A stretch of 64,000 bases of DNA from Solanum dulcamara (GCF_947179165.1 NC_077244.1:13336949-13400948); one strand, 5' to 3'. Shown: positions 48,504 through 58,809, counted from the stretch's first letter. Notes: generated by a model not told the origin, from the letters alone. Numbers and translations: made by a program.

Positions 48504-49349
48504 AGTTTTTCACGACCCAAGCCTAGGGCCTAAACGTGACATGGCGAATGAGGTACCCGAAAGTACCTCAATCAAGCCTCTTAGCATTCTTTTAGCCTTT
48601 CATAGGTAATGATGATAAATAAGCGGAAATTATAATAGTAAATCTTCAACTTACATATGTCCAACAATACCTCTAACTATTAGATTTAATGGGGCTAAGA
48701 CAAGTCCCTAGCTCACCATTAATCATAATAGAAGAAATTTCATAGTAAAATATCTTAACATATCATAAACTAGAAAGATAAAGGAGTATTGTTCCCGGAA
48801 CATGGGAAACTCACCAAAAGTAGTCTTCAATGGAATATCAACTAGCCACGTGGAGGAGAACGAGGAAGAGTACCGATCCCTACATGGTGATATCATGTAG
48901 GCAAAAGAGTATGCGTTAGTACTTTGAATGTACTAAGTATGTAAGGATGCATGAACATTGAGGAAACATTAAAAACATAATTTAATGTATGCATAATAAA
49001 TCAAATAGATATCCTTTAAAATATTCATTTTGTGGGAAATTAACCATAACCGACATTTAAGACCATGCGAGCTATTACATGGAATCCAACATAACCCCCT
49101 ACGTTGGCCGGAGAGACTACTTGCCAGGTAGAACTCCGTCAACTTCATTCATTTCTTTAACTTTAACTTTAAGGTCTATTTATGGATCCATTAGCCTAAC
49201 CTACAAGGGCTCCTATGTTGGCACATAGTTAATGAGACAAGGGGTTGCTACTAGGATTCCCTTACCGAATCCCACCTCAATGCCTCATTCGATGCTAAGT
49301 CAATCCCACGGAATAGTTTAATACTTCAAAATATTCATAGCATATAACT

Positions 49350-49605
49350 CATAGTTGAATTGTACCGGGAGGAGTCCTCTCACAGGTTTAATGCTTTCTA
49401 GTTATAGTTAGTATCTTCTCTGTATCGGGGATGAGTTAGCCGACCTTTAATAGGTTAGCCGACTTATGAACCACCATAGGATCGGAGGTAAGGTTTATGT
49501 CCCCCTCCTTGTATTTTTACTTTGATTATTTATGTTAAGGCTTGGGGGTGTTGCTTAACCCCTGACTGTGCACGAGAGGTGGGAGCCTCGTGTAGGGTCT
49601 GTTCC

Positions 49606-49653
<48 letters not shown>
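49350..49653 (+). mobile_element. Poly(A)-tailed non-LTR insertion (probably 5'-truncated LINE)
   Basis: Absent from the 3' LTR. About 258 bases of body followed by about 45 A residues (49609-49653). The body contains GATGAGTTAGCCGACC, TATGTCCCCCTCCTTGTATT and a hairpin-like GCACGAGAGGTGGGAGCCTCGTG near the tail. No A or B box, so a tRNA-derived SINE is unlikely; a LINE 3' end fits better, a processed transcript is possible. About nine bases of target (TGAGAATTC) are missing and no target duplication is visible. Confidence 0.75.
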
Positions 49654-49654
<1 letters not shown>

Positions 49655-50291
49655 ATCATATTCGGTAGAATAGCTCATTAAAATATTTGATAATTCAAAT
49701 ATGCAAGAATTGTCTTTATTGCATAAAGAATCCATCATTCATATCATTTCATCATTCTTTCATTTCATAAGACTCCTTTTTTGATCATAGATATTGCTTT
49801 CATAAATATTTATTTGGAGTCAAAGCTTTCAAGTCAAACTTTATTAAAAACATAGTAAAACTAGGTGGGTTCAAATCACTTCAACTTGCAAATATGTATG
49901 TAAATAAATATACATAAATACTTTAAAATCCATTAATTAAAAATCATGCTTTAAACAACCACCATGAATTTTAAGAACCTTTAAATAGATAAATAGAGAA
50001 ATTACTTGTAAACCATCAATTCATACATATGAAATTATGTTGCATCAAAATAGAGCAATAATCATTAGTTTAACCATGATTCATACGATTAAGTAAAATT
50101 AAAAATTACCATAAGAAAATATTACTTAAAATCAAGAGACTTAATTGAAAGAGTTTTTGGACTACATGGGTGGAAGAACCCATGGATAAATACCCACATA
50201 ACTTAGAGTAGAGCTTAAAGAAAATAAATATAATTTATCATATAATCAAAATAATTTAGACATGAGAGTGGAAGGAATACTCTCATTGAAA

Positions 50292-50303
50292 CCTTACATA
50301 CCT
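50292..50303 (-). promoter_or_regulatory. Splice-donor-like motif in A 5' LTR
   Basis: AGGTATGTAAGG on the - strand, about 230 bases after the TATA box; identical in LTR D, deleted in the 3' LTR of this element. Use inferred. Confidence 0.35.
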
Positions 50304-50530
50304 GGAAACTGAAGCTTTAGTTGGTATCGAAAGACTTGATGAACACTCTTGAGTCCTAGCTTCTCTCCTTGCCGGAACATTTTGTGTACTATCCGGAGTA
50401 TATGAATCACCGGAATAGTATTTCTTCACTACTAAAAACTAAAACTATATTTGAGAATGTGTAAAGAAGTGTATAGAGAGAAGATTTGCTTGAGAAAGCT
50501 TGATGAATAAAATGAGGAAATAAGGTGGGT

Positions 50531-50537
50531 ATTTATA
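50531..50537 (-). promoter_or_regulatory. TATA box of element A 5' LTR
   Basis: TATAAAT on the - strand within CCACCTATAAATACCCACC; the start for the element's RNA is expected about 30 bases downstream. Same box in the 3' LTR at 42966-42960. Confidence 0.65.
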
Positions 50538-51102
50538 GGTGGGAAAGAGGGACCTAACAATAAATAAAATAATTATAAAACAAATCTGAAAATTTAGTGG
50601 AATATATTGATGTCATGAATGATGTTAAATGGAGGACAATTTATGTCATGAGTGATGTCAAATGTATCTAGATCTTTCTATGGTAGGTGAAATGAGTTAT
50701 TTTTGACAGAATACTCTTTTTGGAGCTGCGTTTGAATGAGATAAATTCATTATTAGGATTTAGTGTCTTTATAAGAATTGTAGATATGGAAGTCTAGTTT
50801 CATATCGTTCAAGAATCAACCAATTTGGATAAACCTACAGTGAGATATATTTTTTCTTCTATAAACACTCATTTCCGTTACAGCATTCTACCTTACAAAA
50901 ATTAATTAATTTGACCTACGTAACCTCCGAATCTTAAAATATGGTCTTCATAAAAGTTGTAGGTAATGATCTTGTGGTTATCAGAAATTTGAATCACTCA
51001 ATTTGGATATTCCTATGAAAAGTTATGCCCAAAATACAGAGGTTGTATTATGTTTAGGCAAAAATTGAAACATCGTATACAACATTTTTAGGGGATGTTA
51101 CA

Positions 51103-51107
51103 GTAAC
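51103..51107 (+). repeat. Target site duplication of element A, right copy
   Basis: GTAAC directly after the element, identical to 41286-41290. Confidence 0.95.
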
Positions 51108-52694
51108 CCATGTGGATGCTTGGTGAAGTTTGAGTAGTCAGGTAACCTACTACTGATGTATAGGGCACCACAGGTATGATCACTTCCCTTGTTTTAAAAT
51201 TTGGATTTTTTTAAGTGCATTGGGGATAATGCACAAATTTTGGTGGGGAGTGGGGCATCCTAAAACCCTTTAGAGTTTTTCTTGCCATGTTTCTTTTTTT
51301 TTGAAGGTGTATTATCTAGTAGAACTGGCATGTTTAGATTGTTTGTGTGAATACAAGTGTCTATAGGAGTTTGTGTAGCTCGTGAAAGTGAAAAAATGGC
51401 CCCTATTCAAAAATAAATCTGAATGATTGTGATTGCATCTCAAATATGATAACTGATTTTCTAGGATCTTTTTAGCATTGTACATAGTAATTTGTTGGTC
51501 AAATGTTGGTTATGACTATGTTGATTAGTACTAAATAGCATAAGATCAGTGTCATATATGTGTGAGCTAAAGTTATGTTGTTTGATTGATACATTTTGTA
51601 AGCTAGAACTTGCCTGGTTAGTCTCACTAAATAATTGGATAGCTGGATTAGGACATGATCATAGGCCTTTGTTGATAATGAGTCACTTAGCCTAAATTTC
51701 AGCAACCAAATAAAATTGTAGCCTTCGAACCAAAAGTTTGTGCTTTAATAGACCTTTTCTTCGATTAGACACAATTTACCTTCCCTTTCTATCTGTGAAT
51801 CCTAATTTTGATCCTGGTCCCTCCAAGGACAATGTGTACCTAAACTCAGACTAAAATCATAAGTTCAGGGTGACTACTATAAGGAGAATTAGTTTGTGAA
51901 CTTTTATCTTGGCCCTGGTCCCTCCTAGGAGATTATGTACTTCAACTAAGACCAATAACTTAAGTTGAGGGTGACTACTATAAGGAAAAGCAGAAAAGTT
52001 AGGGTATGAAAAAAATGGTGGAATGAGAAGAAAACAAAAGCATGGGTTGTGGCTGCAAGTGAAAAACAAAATAAGTGCAAAAATAATTTATAAATAAAGA
52101 AAGATTGAACAAAAGCGAAAACCACTCCCGAGAAGAAGGAATGAGAAAATATGGGAACAACAAGAATTTGGGGGTTGAAAACTAGTAACTAAGCAAAAGT
52201 AGTGTTTGGAGGGGCAAAGTAGTCACTTTTATCATAAATATATTCTACCTAAATTCGAGCCTAAGTTACAAGCCTAAAAAGTCCTATTGTGATCCTAAAA
52301 CGGTTATTCAAGAGTGGGCAAGTCTATGGTCTTTACTTTTGCATTGTTTGAACTTGTTTTAAGAGTACGAGTAGTTTTGTTCTATCTCTGTTTAACCTTT
52401 ATACACTGTGTGAGAGACTTCTTTGTGGTGAGGGCACTGCGATTGTGTTGTTTGGTTGCTATATTGACTAGTATATGACTGTTTGCACTACTTTTGTTAG
52501 ATATGAATAGTATGATGCTATGAAGTAATCCTTGGAATTGGTTAGAGCATGAGTGCATTGCATAAGTGAAATTGGGCATGAGGTTTATGTTGTAGGGCTT
52601 CTATATATTTCTATGAGTTGCTTGTATTTGTGCGTCGTTTGTTTTATATTATGTTATTATTTGAGGACAAGAAATAATTCTAAGTTGAGGGTGC
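51108..52694 (+). other. Non-coding 3' internal region of element C
   Basis: Begins CCATGTGGATGC, continuing the post-pol sequence of element C. Has the Athila/Tat-type phrases GCATTGGGGATAATGCACAA and GGTGGGGAGTGGGGC at 51219-51256. A ~100 bp duplicated block (from 51810 and from 51911) carries CCTGGTCCCTCC and GGGTGACTACTATAAGGA. It ends with GTTGAGGGTGC before the 3' LTR, a weak polypurine tract. Short ORFs have no recognised motif. Confidence 0.6.
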
Positions 52695-53272
52695 TGATGT
52701 GTCTCCAAAAAAAGACATTTACGACGCCTAAAACATAGAGTTATTGTAAGTTCTCAAGCGCGTTTTTTTAGTTTGATATGCGCTTTAGTCTATTTCTCAG
52801 GGAAATTGAAGTGCGCTTGAGTTAAGGATGTTTTGATTGGTTTTATGTGGAAATTTAACTTAGTTTGGACTAAGGTGGAATGATGGTGTTGAGAAGAGAG
52901 CACAAGGAAAGAAAAATTTCACAGGAGGTGTTCAATCACTTGATTTCGTTGAGGTTTCGGGATGACTTAAAAGGAGAAATCAAAGAAGGAACTTCGTCGT
53001 ATATTGAAGGGCCTTGGCTTGAATGTTTGGAGACTAAATCAGCATGTTTGGACCAAGGGTGTACACCACGATACCCTTCAAGAGCCGTGATGAATAACAC
53101 TGCCTGTGAAGAAGGGCCCTCCAGGCGTGAAGAAGTCTCCCAGGAGAAGCATCCAAGAATTTGGCTAAGGCACACACTAAGGAGAACCACCACGAGCCGT
53201 GGTGGTTCCCTTCTAGTGAAATCCAAAGCCAGGCGAACTTTGTTTTCCTAGTTTGTTTAGGAGTAGATTTTA
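52695..53272 (+). repeat. 3' LTR of element C, truncated
   Basis: Matches 37993-38672 of the 5' LTR with several indels, then stops matching after TAGGAGTAGATTTTAAC. Contains a perfect inverted repeat at 53184-53208 (arms GAACCACCACG and CGTGGTGGTTC, three-base loop). The missing ~1 kb and target duplication mean the join to the copia relic is a later deletion or rearrangement. Confidence 0.8.
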
Positions 53273-55222
53273 ACGTTTTTCATATATTGTCAGACTGAAA
53301 GAAACCTCATTGCATCCACCAAAGGAGAACACATCTCCATACAATATTGTCAGGATTTTTGCGTAAAATCTTTATGTGCCAAGACATAAACAACACTTTA
53401 AATCTTATGATTTTACTTATAGTATAATATTTTATTTTTACCCCACTACATTATATCTTGGTATATAGACTTTAAGTCCAGAACATCACTTTTTCAAATG
53501 AAATAAAATATACTTGAATTGCGTATTTTATTAGCCAATAATTGATCTATCCATACTAGATGATAGATTTGATTTCAAGATTCTCATCACCATTTATAAT
53601 TTTGAGCATTATATTATATTAAACATATCGTCGATGGTTATTTGATATCGATTCTAATATGATATAACTTGTTGAGTTCTCTTTATTTTTCATCATTTTC
53701 ATGAATCTTAACCTTGTCAAGGTTTTATGAAGTGTTATGTCATGGTGCTCTTTTTAAAGCACTTGCCTCATTTTTATGACCATCTTGATCATTTGCTCCT
53801 CTTCTTCTTCAAAAAGTTTTATCTATCGAATTAATTTATCTATCATGCTTCAGGCATACCATAAATTATGTCCTTCAAGGACCTTTCTTGAAGCATTTAT
53901 AACTGGATTATAACATAGGGTCAGCAAATGTGTCTGACAATGGACTTAAATTATCTTTCGAATAAGGATCATACCCAATAATAATTTATTATATAATTTA
54001 TTTTTCAGTTGCTTATCATCTCTCCCCCTAATATTAGAAAATCTAACATGCATCCCACCTTATTTGGGGACTTACCTTTGTGTGTTGCATAGTGGTGGAG
54101 CAATTGAATCATATATTGCACATTTAAATTTCTAGATGAAAATTATAATGGAGGATCTTTGTTGGCTTGATGCGTATAGGTGTTATTATATTTTAAATAG
54201 CACATCTCATACCAAATTTATTTTAGGAGTTTTGTTCTCATAGCCAATGGTTTAGCTTTAATTGGAGGCATATAACTTTTTCTTAAACCCACTTAGATAT
54301 AAACCATCAATCATAAATATAATTTTATAATTTAAAATGTGCTCTTGATTTAACAATTTGAGCAAACAACCTTGCAAAAATCAAATTGCAAGCCGATGAC
54401 AAAGCACATGTGATCATAACATAGATGCGTCTATTAAAATCGCATGATAGTAAATGGACCACATGAAAGGTGAATGGACCCATATTCACCTTTTTATACA
54501 TTTCAAAAATTAATGGGATAAAATCCCAACCTTAGCTGGTACAATTATAATTTTATCATGAGATCAAAATACACAAGAGAATTCTTGAATAATTTATTAT
54601 TTCTTCAATATATAACCACGTGAATTCTCAATTATTTTTGCATCATACTTGATATGCGATAGTCAATCAGTCATGCCGATATTTATTCAATAAATTTCTA
54701 ATTTATTTTTGCATGTGATTTTATCATCATGCCCATATTTTTATATGTACCACAAATAAGATAAAAAATGGATAATCTTTCACATAAATATTTATAACCC
54801 TCATTGATTGTAGTAATATAAAGATCTTAAATCTTCTCATATTTTATAGTCTCATTATAAAAAAAATCTTTGATAATTTTTTTGAAACTTAAATAGTTTC
54901 TTTCGAGACTTGATACAATTCCATAATCATGAAACATTTTATTTCTTTTGGGTAGTAGTACGTTAGCTCACCAAAGCTCACAATTAACTTTGAATACTAC
55001 CACATATTTCATAACACTGTTTGTGTGGTGAACATCTCTTTCAAGGAGAGATTTATATCATCATTGTTATGGTGAAAATCTTTATGAGCAAAACTTAGTT
55101 TTTGGTTTATTTTTCCACTAGTATCTTCTTTTTTTTCTTTTTCAATACCTGAAAAAAGATTTTTGATGTAGATAGGTACATAATCAATGACAATTTTGTG
55201 CAACCGATAATTTTTATTTTTG

Positions 55223-55232
55223 ATCATGGCCG
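55223..55232 (+). repeat. Target site duplication of RTE LINE, left copy
   Basis: ATCATGGCCG, identical to 55783-55792. Confidence 0.9.
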
Positions 55233-55421
55233 AGGAGAGTCCCAGAGGCACCAGTGCGGAGATGTGAGAGGTTGGCCATGGATGGTTTCAGAAGAGGTAG
55301 GGGTAGGCCGAAGAAATATTGGGGAGAGGTGATCAGACAGGACATGGCGCATTTACGACTTACCGAGGACATGACCTTAGATAGGAGGGTGTGGAGGACA
55401 CATATCAGGGTAGAAGGCTAG
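55233..55421 (+). pseudogene. C-terminal end of RTE LINE reverse-transcriptase protein
   Basis: Open frame from the truncation point to a TAG at 55419-55421, 62 codons: [59 protein letters not shown]. The 'RGRPKK.W.EVI..D...L.L.EDM..DR..WR..I' pattern is the C-terminal end of plant RTE ORFs. No frameshift or stop in what remains; RT and endonuclease domains are lost by truncation. Confidence 0.85.
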
Positions 55422-55782
55422 TACATAGTGACATTATTCCCCCTTATCCGTAGGCGTATTAACGCACTATGATTTCTTGTACTCTGATTTAGGTTATTTA
55501 TGTTATGTATGTTATGTTATCTTATGTTATTTATGGTATTTATGCTATTATTTGACTGTATCTACTGTTTTTTGGTGCTTTGATTATACTATTGTTTGGA
55601 ACTCTTCCGTTATCTACTTTTCTACTTTTAATATTCTTGTCTGACCTTTTTTCCTATGCTTCTATTGAGCCGAGGGTCTTTCGGAAACAGCCGTCCTACA
55701 TTGGTAGGAGTCAGGTCTGCGTATACTTTACCCTCCCCAGACCCCACGATGTGGGATTTCACTGGGTTGTTGTTGTTGTTGT
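55233..55782 (+). mobile_element. 5'-truncated RTE-type LINE insertion
   Basis: 550 bases between perfect 10 bp target duplications. It holds the last 62 codons of the LINE reverse-transcriptase protein, a 3' UTR with TTATGTTATGT-like repeats (55498-55560), and the well-known Solanaceae tail GAGCCGAGGGTCTTTCGGAA, GGTCTGCGTATACTTTACC, CCCCAGACCCCACGATGTGG ending in (TTG)n at 55766-55782. The tail is shared by the TS-type SINEs and their RTE partner LINE; presence of coding sequence upstream marks this one as the LINE. Inserted into the copia relic. Confidence 0.9.
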
Positions 55783-55792
55783 ATCATGGCCG
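55783..55792 (+). repeat. Target site duplication of RTE LINE, right copy
   Basis: ATCATGGCCG immediately after the (TTG)n tail. Confidence 0.9.
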
Positions 55793-56301
55793 CAACCTTA
55801 TAGGCAAAAATTATTTCTTTCTTTTGCCCTTTCGATAGTTCATAATAAAATATATCACAATATTTGTGACGTACTAAACGTACTTGACCATTGACCATTT
55901 ATATCAAAATAAAATTCTTTATCTATCAAACCTCCCGTAGAGGTGAGTTGTGAGCACATCATTATTCATAATTTTTATCATATCTTGACAAATTTACTTT
56001 GAAGAATGATCGAGCATTCACGATGTTAATCACAAGTTACATTCTCTTCAAGAAATTGACTATAACCATATATACATTCTTCATAATATTTCATTATAAG
56101 TTTGTAATTGTCATATCTTGAATTTATCATATTTATATGACACATCTCAATATCACTTTGAAAGATCAAGTGCACCATCACTTTATATTCCTTTATTTTG
56201 ATGAAAGATTTATAATCAAATTAGGTCACATTGCAACCACGTGCCAAATACTTTTCATACCAAATTTGATGACAAAAAATATCTTCACACAAAGGATCAT
56301 T

Positions 56302-56306
56302 TTGAG
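56302..56306 (+). repeat. Target site duplication of element E, left copy
   Basis: TTGAG, identical to 63861-63865. Confidence 0.85.
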
Positions 56307-58808
56307 TGTAATGACCCTCCAGGTTATTTTTGAAATAAAGCATTCATTTTATTATTTAGAACGTTCCTGTAGCGACCCCAAGTCACTTATGACTTGCTGG
56401 CACTGACTGTTCGATCGCCTGGTCATTTGTTCGAGTTTTAGGCCCATTTATTTGTTTTAGAGCTTTTATAATTTGAAATTTTCACTTCAGTCAAAACTTT
56501 AGGTAAACAACTTCAGAACAAGATTTTTATGATTCCATCTACTCCGAAATGGCTAAATTAGGCTATTAGCATTGTCATCATGAGCATCGAGGCAATCAGT
56601 ATGAGTGTGGGACCATTTGGCGTTTTTGCCTTTGAAGTTTGTCCTATTATTGACTTTGGTCAACATTCTTGGAAAACACAGTCGAATAAAAATTCTAACA
56701 GCACAGTTAGTTCCGGAATATCGAGTTTGGTCTAGAATGATCCTTCATTCATTTCTTGAGGCTTCTAGTCTAATCCCAAGGCCCATCGTGGAATTTGAAA
56801 AAAAATTACACTAGGTGTGGGATCCACTTTTCGCTCAAATGACCTTGTAATGAATTTCGAATACACCATTGAGTTCAGAAATTTTGAATTTCATGGAGTA
56901 TCATATCTCGTTTGCACAAACGGGGTTCCGAATGAATCTCGAGCACCTTGTCAGAGAATTGGGCATGCCAAGTCTATTTTTTCACTAGCTAAGTCTGGTG
57001 CCGTCGCAAAAGTGACTCATGTTCTCAAAAGAGATTATTGCTAAAGCAACTAGGCCTACTAGCGGGTGTCACTAAAACAACAGGGTTCTCTCTTAAGCTA
57101 GGTCTGCCTCTTTGAGTTGGTCGCTTAAGAGACCATCAGGAGTTTGCTTAAGCGACACTTAAGGCTCGTTTTAAGATCAAACTCAGCTATTTATTACAAT
57201 TTTGAAGTACGTATTCTCTCTTAATATTGAAGTATTTTGGGTGATTCCAAAGGAAATTTTCCATGGTTTTTTTAGGGAAATCTGGTGGTGTGTTCAAAAT
57301 CAGGAGCAAAGGCATCATTGGAGGAATTTAGCCTTTTTTCCTGCGATTTTAGTAGTTTTTGAGCTTAGTTGAGAATGTTGATGCATGTTTGGATTGTAGC
57401 TGTTTTGAGGTGTGAATTGTGTTCCTTTTTAGAACACAAGCTTAGATTAGCATTTAGGACCTATTCTTGGAGTCAATTTTATAAGTTATGCAGTGGGTCC
57501 CACTGACTCTGAAATTGGCTCGTCTTCAAATTTGATAATTTTAATGGCATAACAACCGCATTGATGTTTTGATTCTATTGTATGTAGCGTGGTAGCATTT
57601 GGAGGCCGCTAGGAAGGGAAAAGCTCTGGTTCCGTGAGTTAGAGCATGTGCGGTCGGCCTACAAGTAGTCTATGGTTTTCCCTTTTTTAGATTGAGCATG
57701 TTTAGGTATTTATATACTGAACTGTATGAGCTTGGAGGGGTTTGGTAATCGAACGTGCTAAATTCCTAGAATTTATCTCCTAGGCGCTATTTTTGGGAAA
57801 TACTCAGACTGTTAAAGCATGTCTCTTGTCATTATTGATCATCCATGCCTTGTGGGGTGTGTTGTGCCTTTGGATTATTCCCTTGGGATCATGTTTGGCC
57901 TTAGTCTAGGCTTAAACTAGTGATATCCATAGACCTGTATGGTGTTGGTGTTGTTATACCTTGGAACTTCTCCGACGTCATTTCGGACAGCTTAGCTCCT
58001 TATAGACTAGTATAGCATACTTGAGTCCGGTAGTGTGAGCTTTAGCTAGGCAGTAACACAGCTTTGGAACCTTACCTCCATAATGTCCTATTCTGCTATT
58101 GATCTCGTATCACTTGGTTCTTTGTTTCAAAAGTCTATTCGTAGATTTTGGTAGGATGTGGTTCAGATGGAGTGATTTATTGATGGCACTCGGATTAAGG
58201 GTAATCCCTGTGACACCCAATTGGTCATTGATCTTAATTCTGACCGACTCGCCTCTGTTCGTGGTTCAAGTCCCCAATTCACTCCATGGGCGGGGTTTAA
58301 GTACTTTACTAGGTATTATCATCTCGGTTCAAGTCCTTAGCCTTACTTAGACATGGTTCAAGTCCACCGCCATTATTAACCTTGGTTCAAGTCCATCGCT
58401 ACTTAATAAGCTTGGGTTTAATTTCTTAGCTACTATCATCGAGTTTCGAGTCCTTGGTCTCTTTTGCATGTGGTTCAAATCCATGATTATCTATCACCTT
58501 GGTTCAAGTCCTTGGTCTATCTAGCTCCTTGGTTCAAGTCCTTGGTCTCTTTTGCATGTGGTGTAAGTCCACGATTACCCACACCTTGGTTCAAGTCCTT
58601 GGTTACTATCAAATCTCATTTCAATTCCCTGAACCTCTGATGAATCTTTGGTTCAAGTCCTTAACTATTTTTAGCTTTGGGTTAAAGCTTCATGCTTACA
58701 GAATAGTTTGGTTCAAGTCTGCGAGAAGTTGAACCACTATTGGAATATCATAGGACTATTTGTTTTACCTTAACTATCTCTGCTCTTGTCTGGATTATGG
58801 GAGTTAGT
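56307..58808 (+). repeat. 5' LTR of element E, 3'-truncated
   Basis: Starts TGTAATGACCCTCC and aligns with 60722-63175 throughout: GTAGCGACCCCAAGTCA, GACTGTTCGATCGCCT, GGGAAAAGCTCTGGTTCC, TATGGGAGT. It ends where the RT fragment begins. The 58255-58720 part is the GGTTCAAGTCC array. Confidence 0.85.
58255..58720 (+). repeat. GGTTCAAGTCC array in E 5' LTR (B-box-like)
   Basis: Eight exact GGTTCAAGTCC copies at 58263, 58326, 58355, 58384, 58501, 58531, 58588 and 58650, plus GGTTCAAATCC at 58472 and GGTTCAAGTCT at 58710, spaced about 30-120 bases, with weaker copies between. The word fits the RNA polymerase III B box (GGTTCRANNCC). Usual context is CTTGGTTCAAGTCCTTGG. No A box or T-run terminator is tied to the copies. 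Confidence 0.85.
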
Positions 58809-58809
58809 T

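Larger units (their letters stand above)
41291..51102 (-). mobile_element. Element A: nearly complete chromovirus-type Ty3/gypsy retrotransposon
   Basis: 9.8 kb element bounded by a perfect 5 bp target duplication (GTAAC). On the - strand: 5' LTR (51102-48508), primer site, gag, protease, reverse transcriptase, RNase H, integrase, chromodomain-like tail, polypurine tract, 3' LTR (43531-41291). LTRs start TGTAACATCCCC and are nearly identical apart from a non-LTR insertion in the 5' LTR and a 63 bp deletion in the 3' LTR, which points to a recent insertion. The coding region is one reading frame broken by four stops and one frameshift. Domain order, primer site and tail place it with plant chromoviruses, most likely the Tekay/Del lineage. 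It lies inside element C. Confidence 0.95.
48508..51102 (-). repeat. 5' LTR of element A, with a non-LTR insertion
   Basis: 2595 bp including a ~300 bp poly(A)-tailed insertion (49350-49653). Otherwise nearly identical to the 3' LTR and, unlike it, keeps the 63 bp segment 50289-50351 with a donor-like AGGTATGTAAGG. TATA box at 50537-50531. Confidence 0.95.
37993..53272 (+). mobile_element. Element C: Athila-like Ty3/gypsy, pol-less, interrupted by element A
   Basis: 5' LTR (37993-39711), degenerate Asp-tRNA-type primer site, gag, then at about 41225 a direct jump to sequence that normally follows pol in Athila/Tat elements (GTGACACTAAATTAGGTGCT then GGAGGTAACCCA, re-formed across the target site of element A). 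After element A the non-coding 3' region (51108-52694) leads to a 3' LTR cut at about 53272. Protease, RT, RNase H and integrase are all missing, so this is an internally deleted, non-autonomous copy. Excluding element A it is about 5.5 kb. Confidence 0.75.
53273..56306 (-). pseudogene. Ty1/copia polyprotein relic (minus strand)
   Basis: Reading from high to low coordinates: 56300-55800 nucleocapsid/protease region (YKSFIKIKEYKVMV near 56205), an 80-codon stretch 55251-55009 (KIVIDYVPIYIKNLFSGIEK then TTQTVL, like the protease-start TTHTIL block), SSLERNYLSFKD near 54900, integrase core GSIHLSCGPF near 54490, VCSNC*IKSTF near 54360, AKPLAMRTKLLK near 54250, and ILGGE near 54035, then the linker to the start of the RT (SPLVDAMRF near 53320). 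This follows a large plant Ty1/copia polyprotein order. Very many stops and gaps. It is split by the RTE LINE and by element E, and continues at 63861. Confidence 0.6.

Noticed and set aside
54000..54540. Plant pararetrovirus (EVE) as source of the minus-strand pol-like pieces
   Set aside because: The pieces follow Ty1/copia order (integrase before RT) and motifs; no movement protein or coat motif was seen.
58263..58720. tRNA genes suggested by repeated GGTTCAAGTCC
   Set aside because: No A box, no cloverleaf arms and no regular tRNA-length spacing; the word is part of a tandem LTR repeat.
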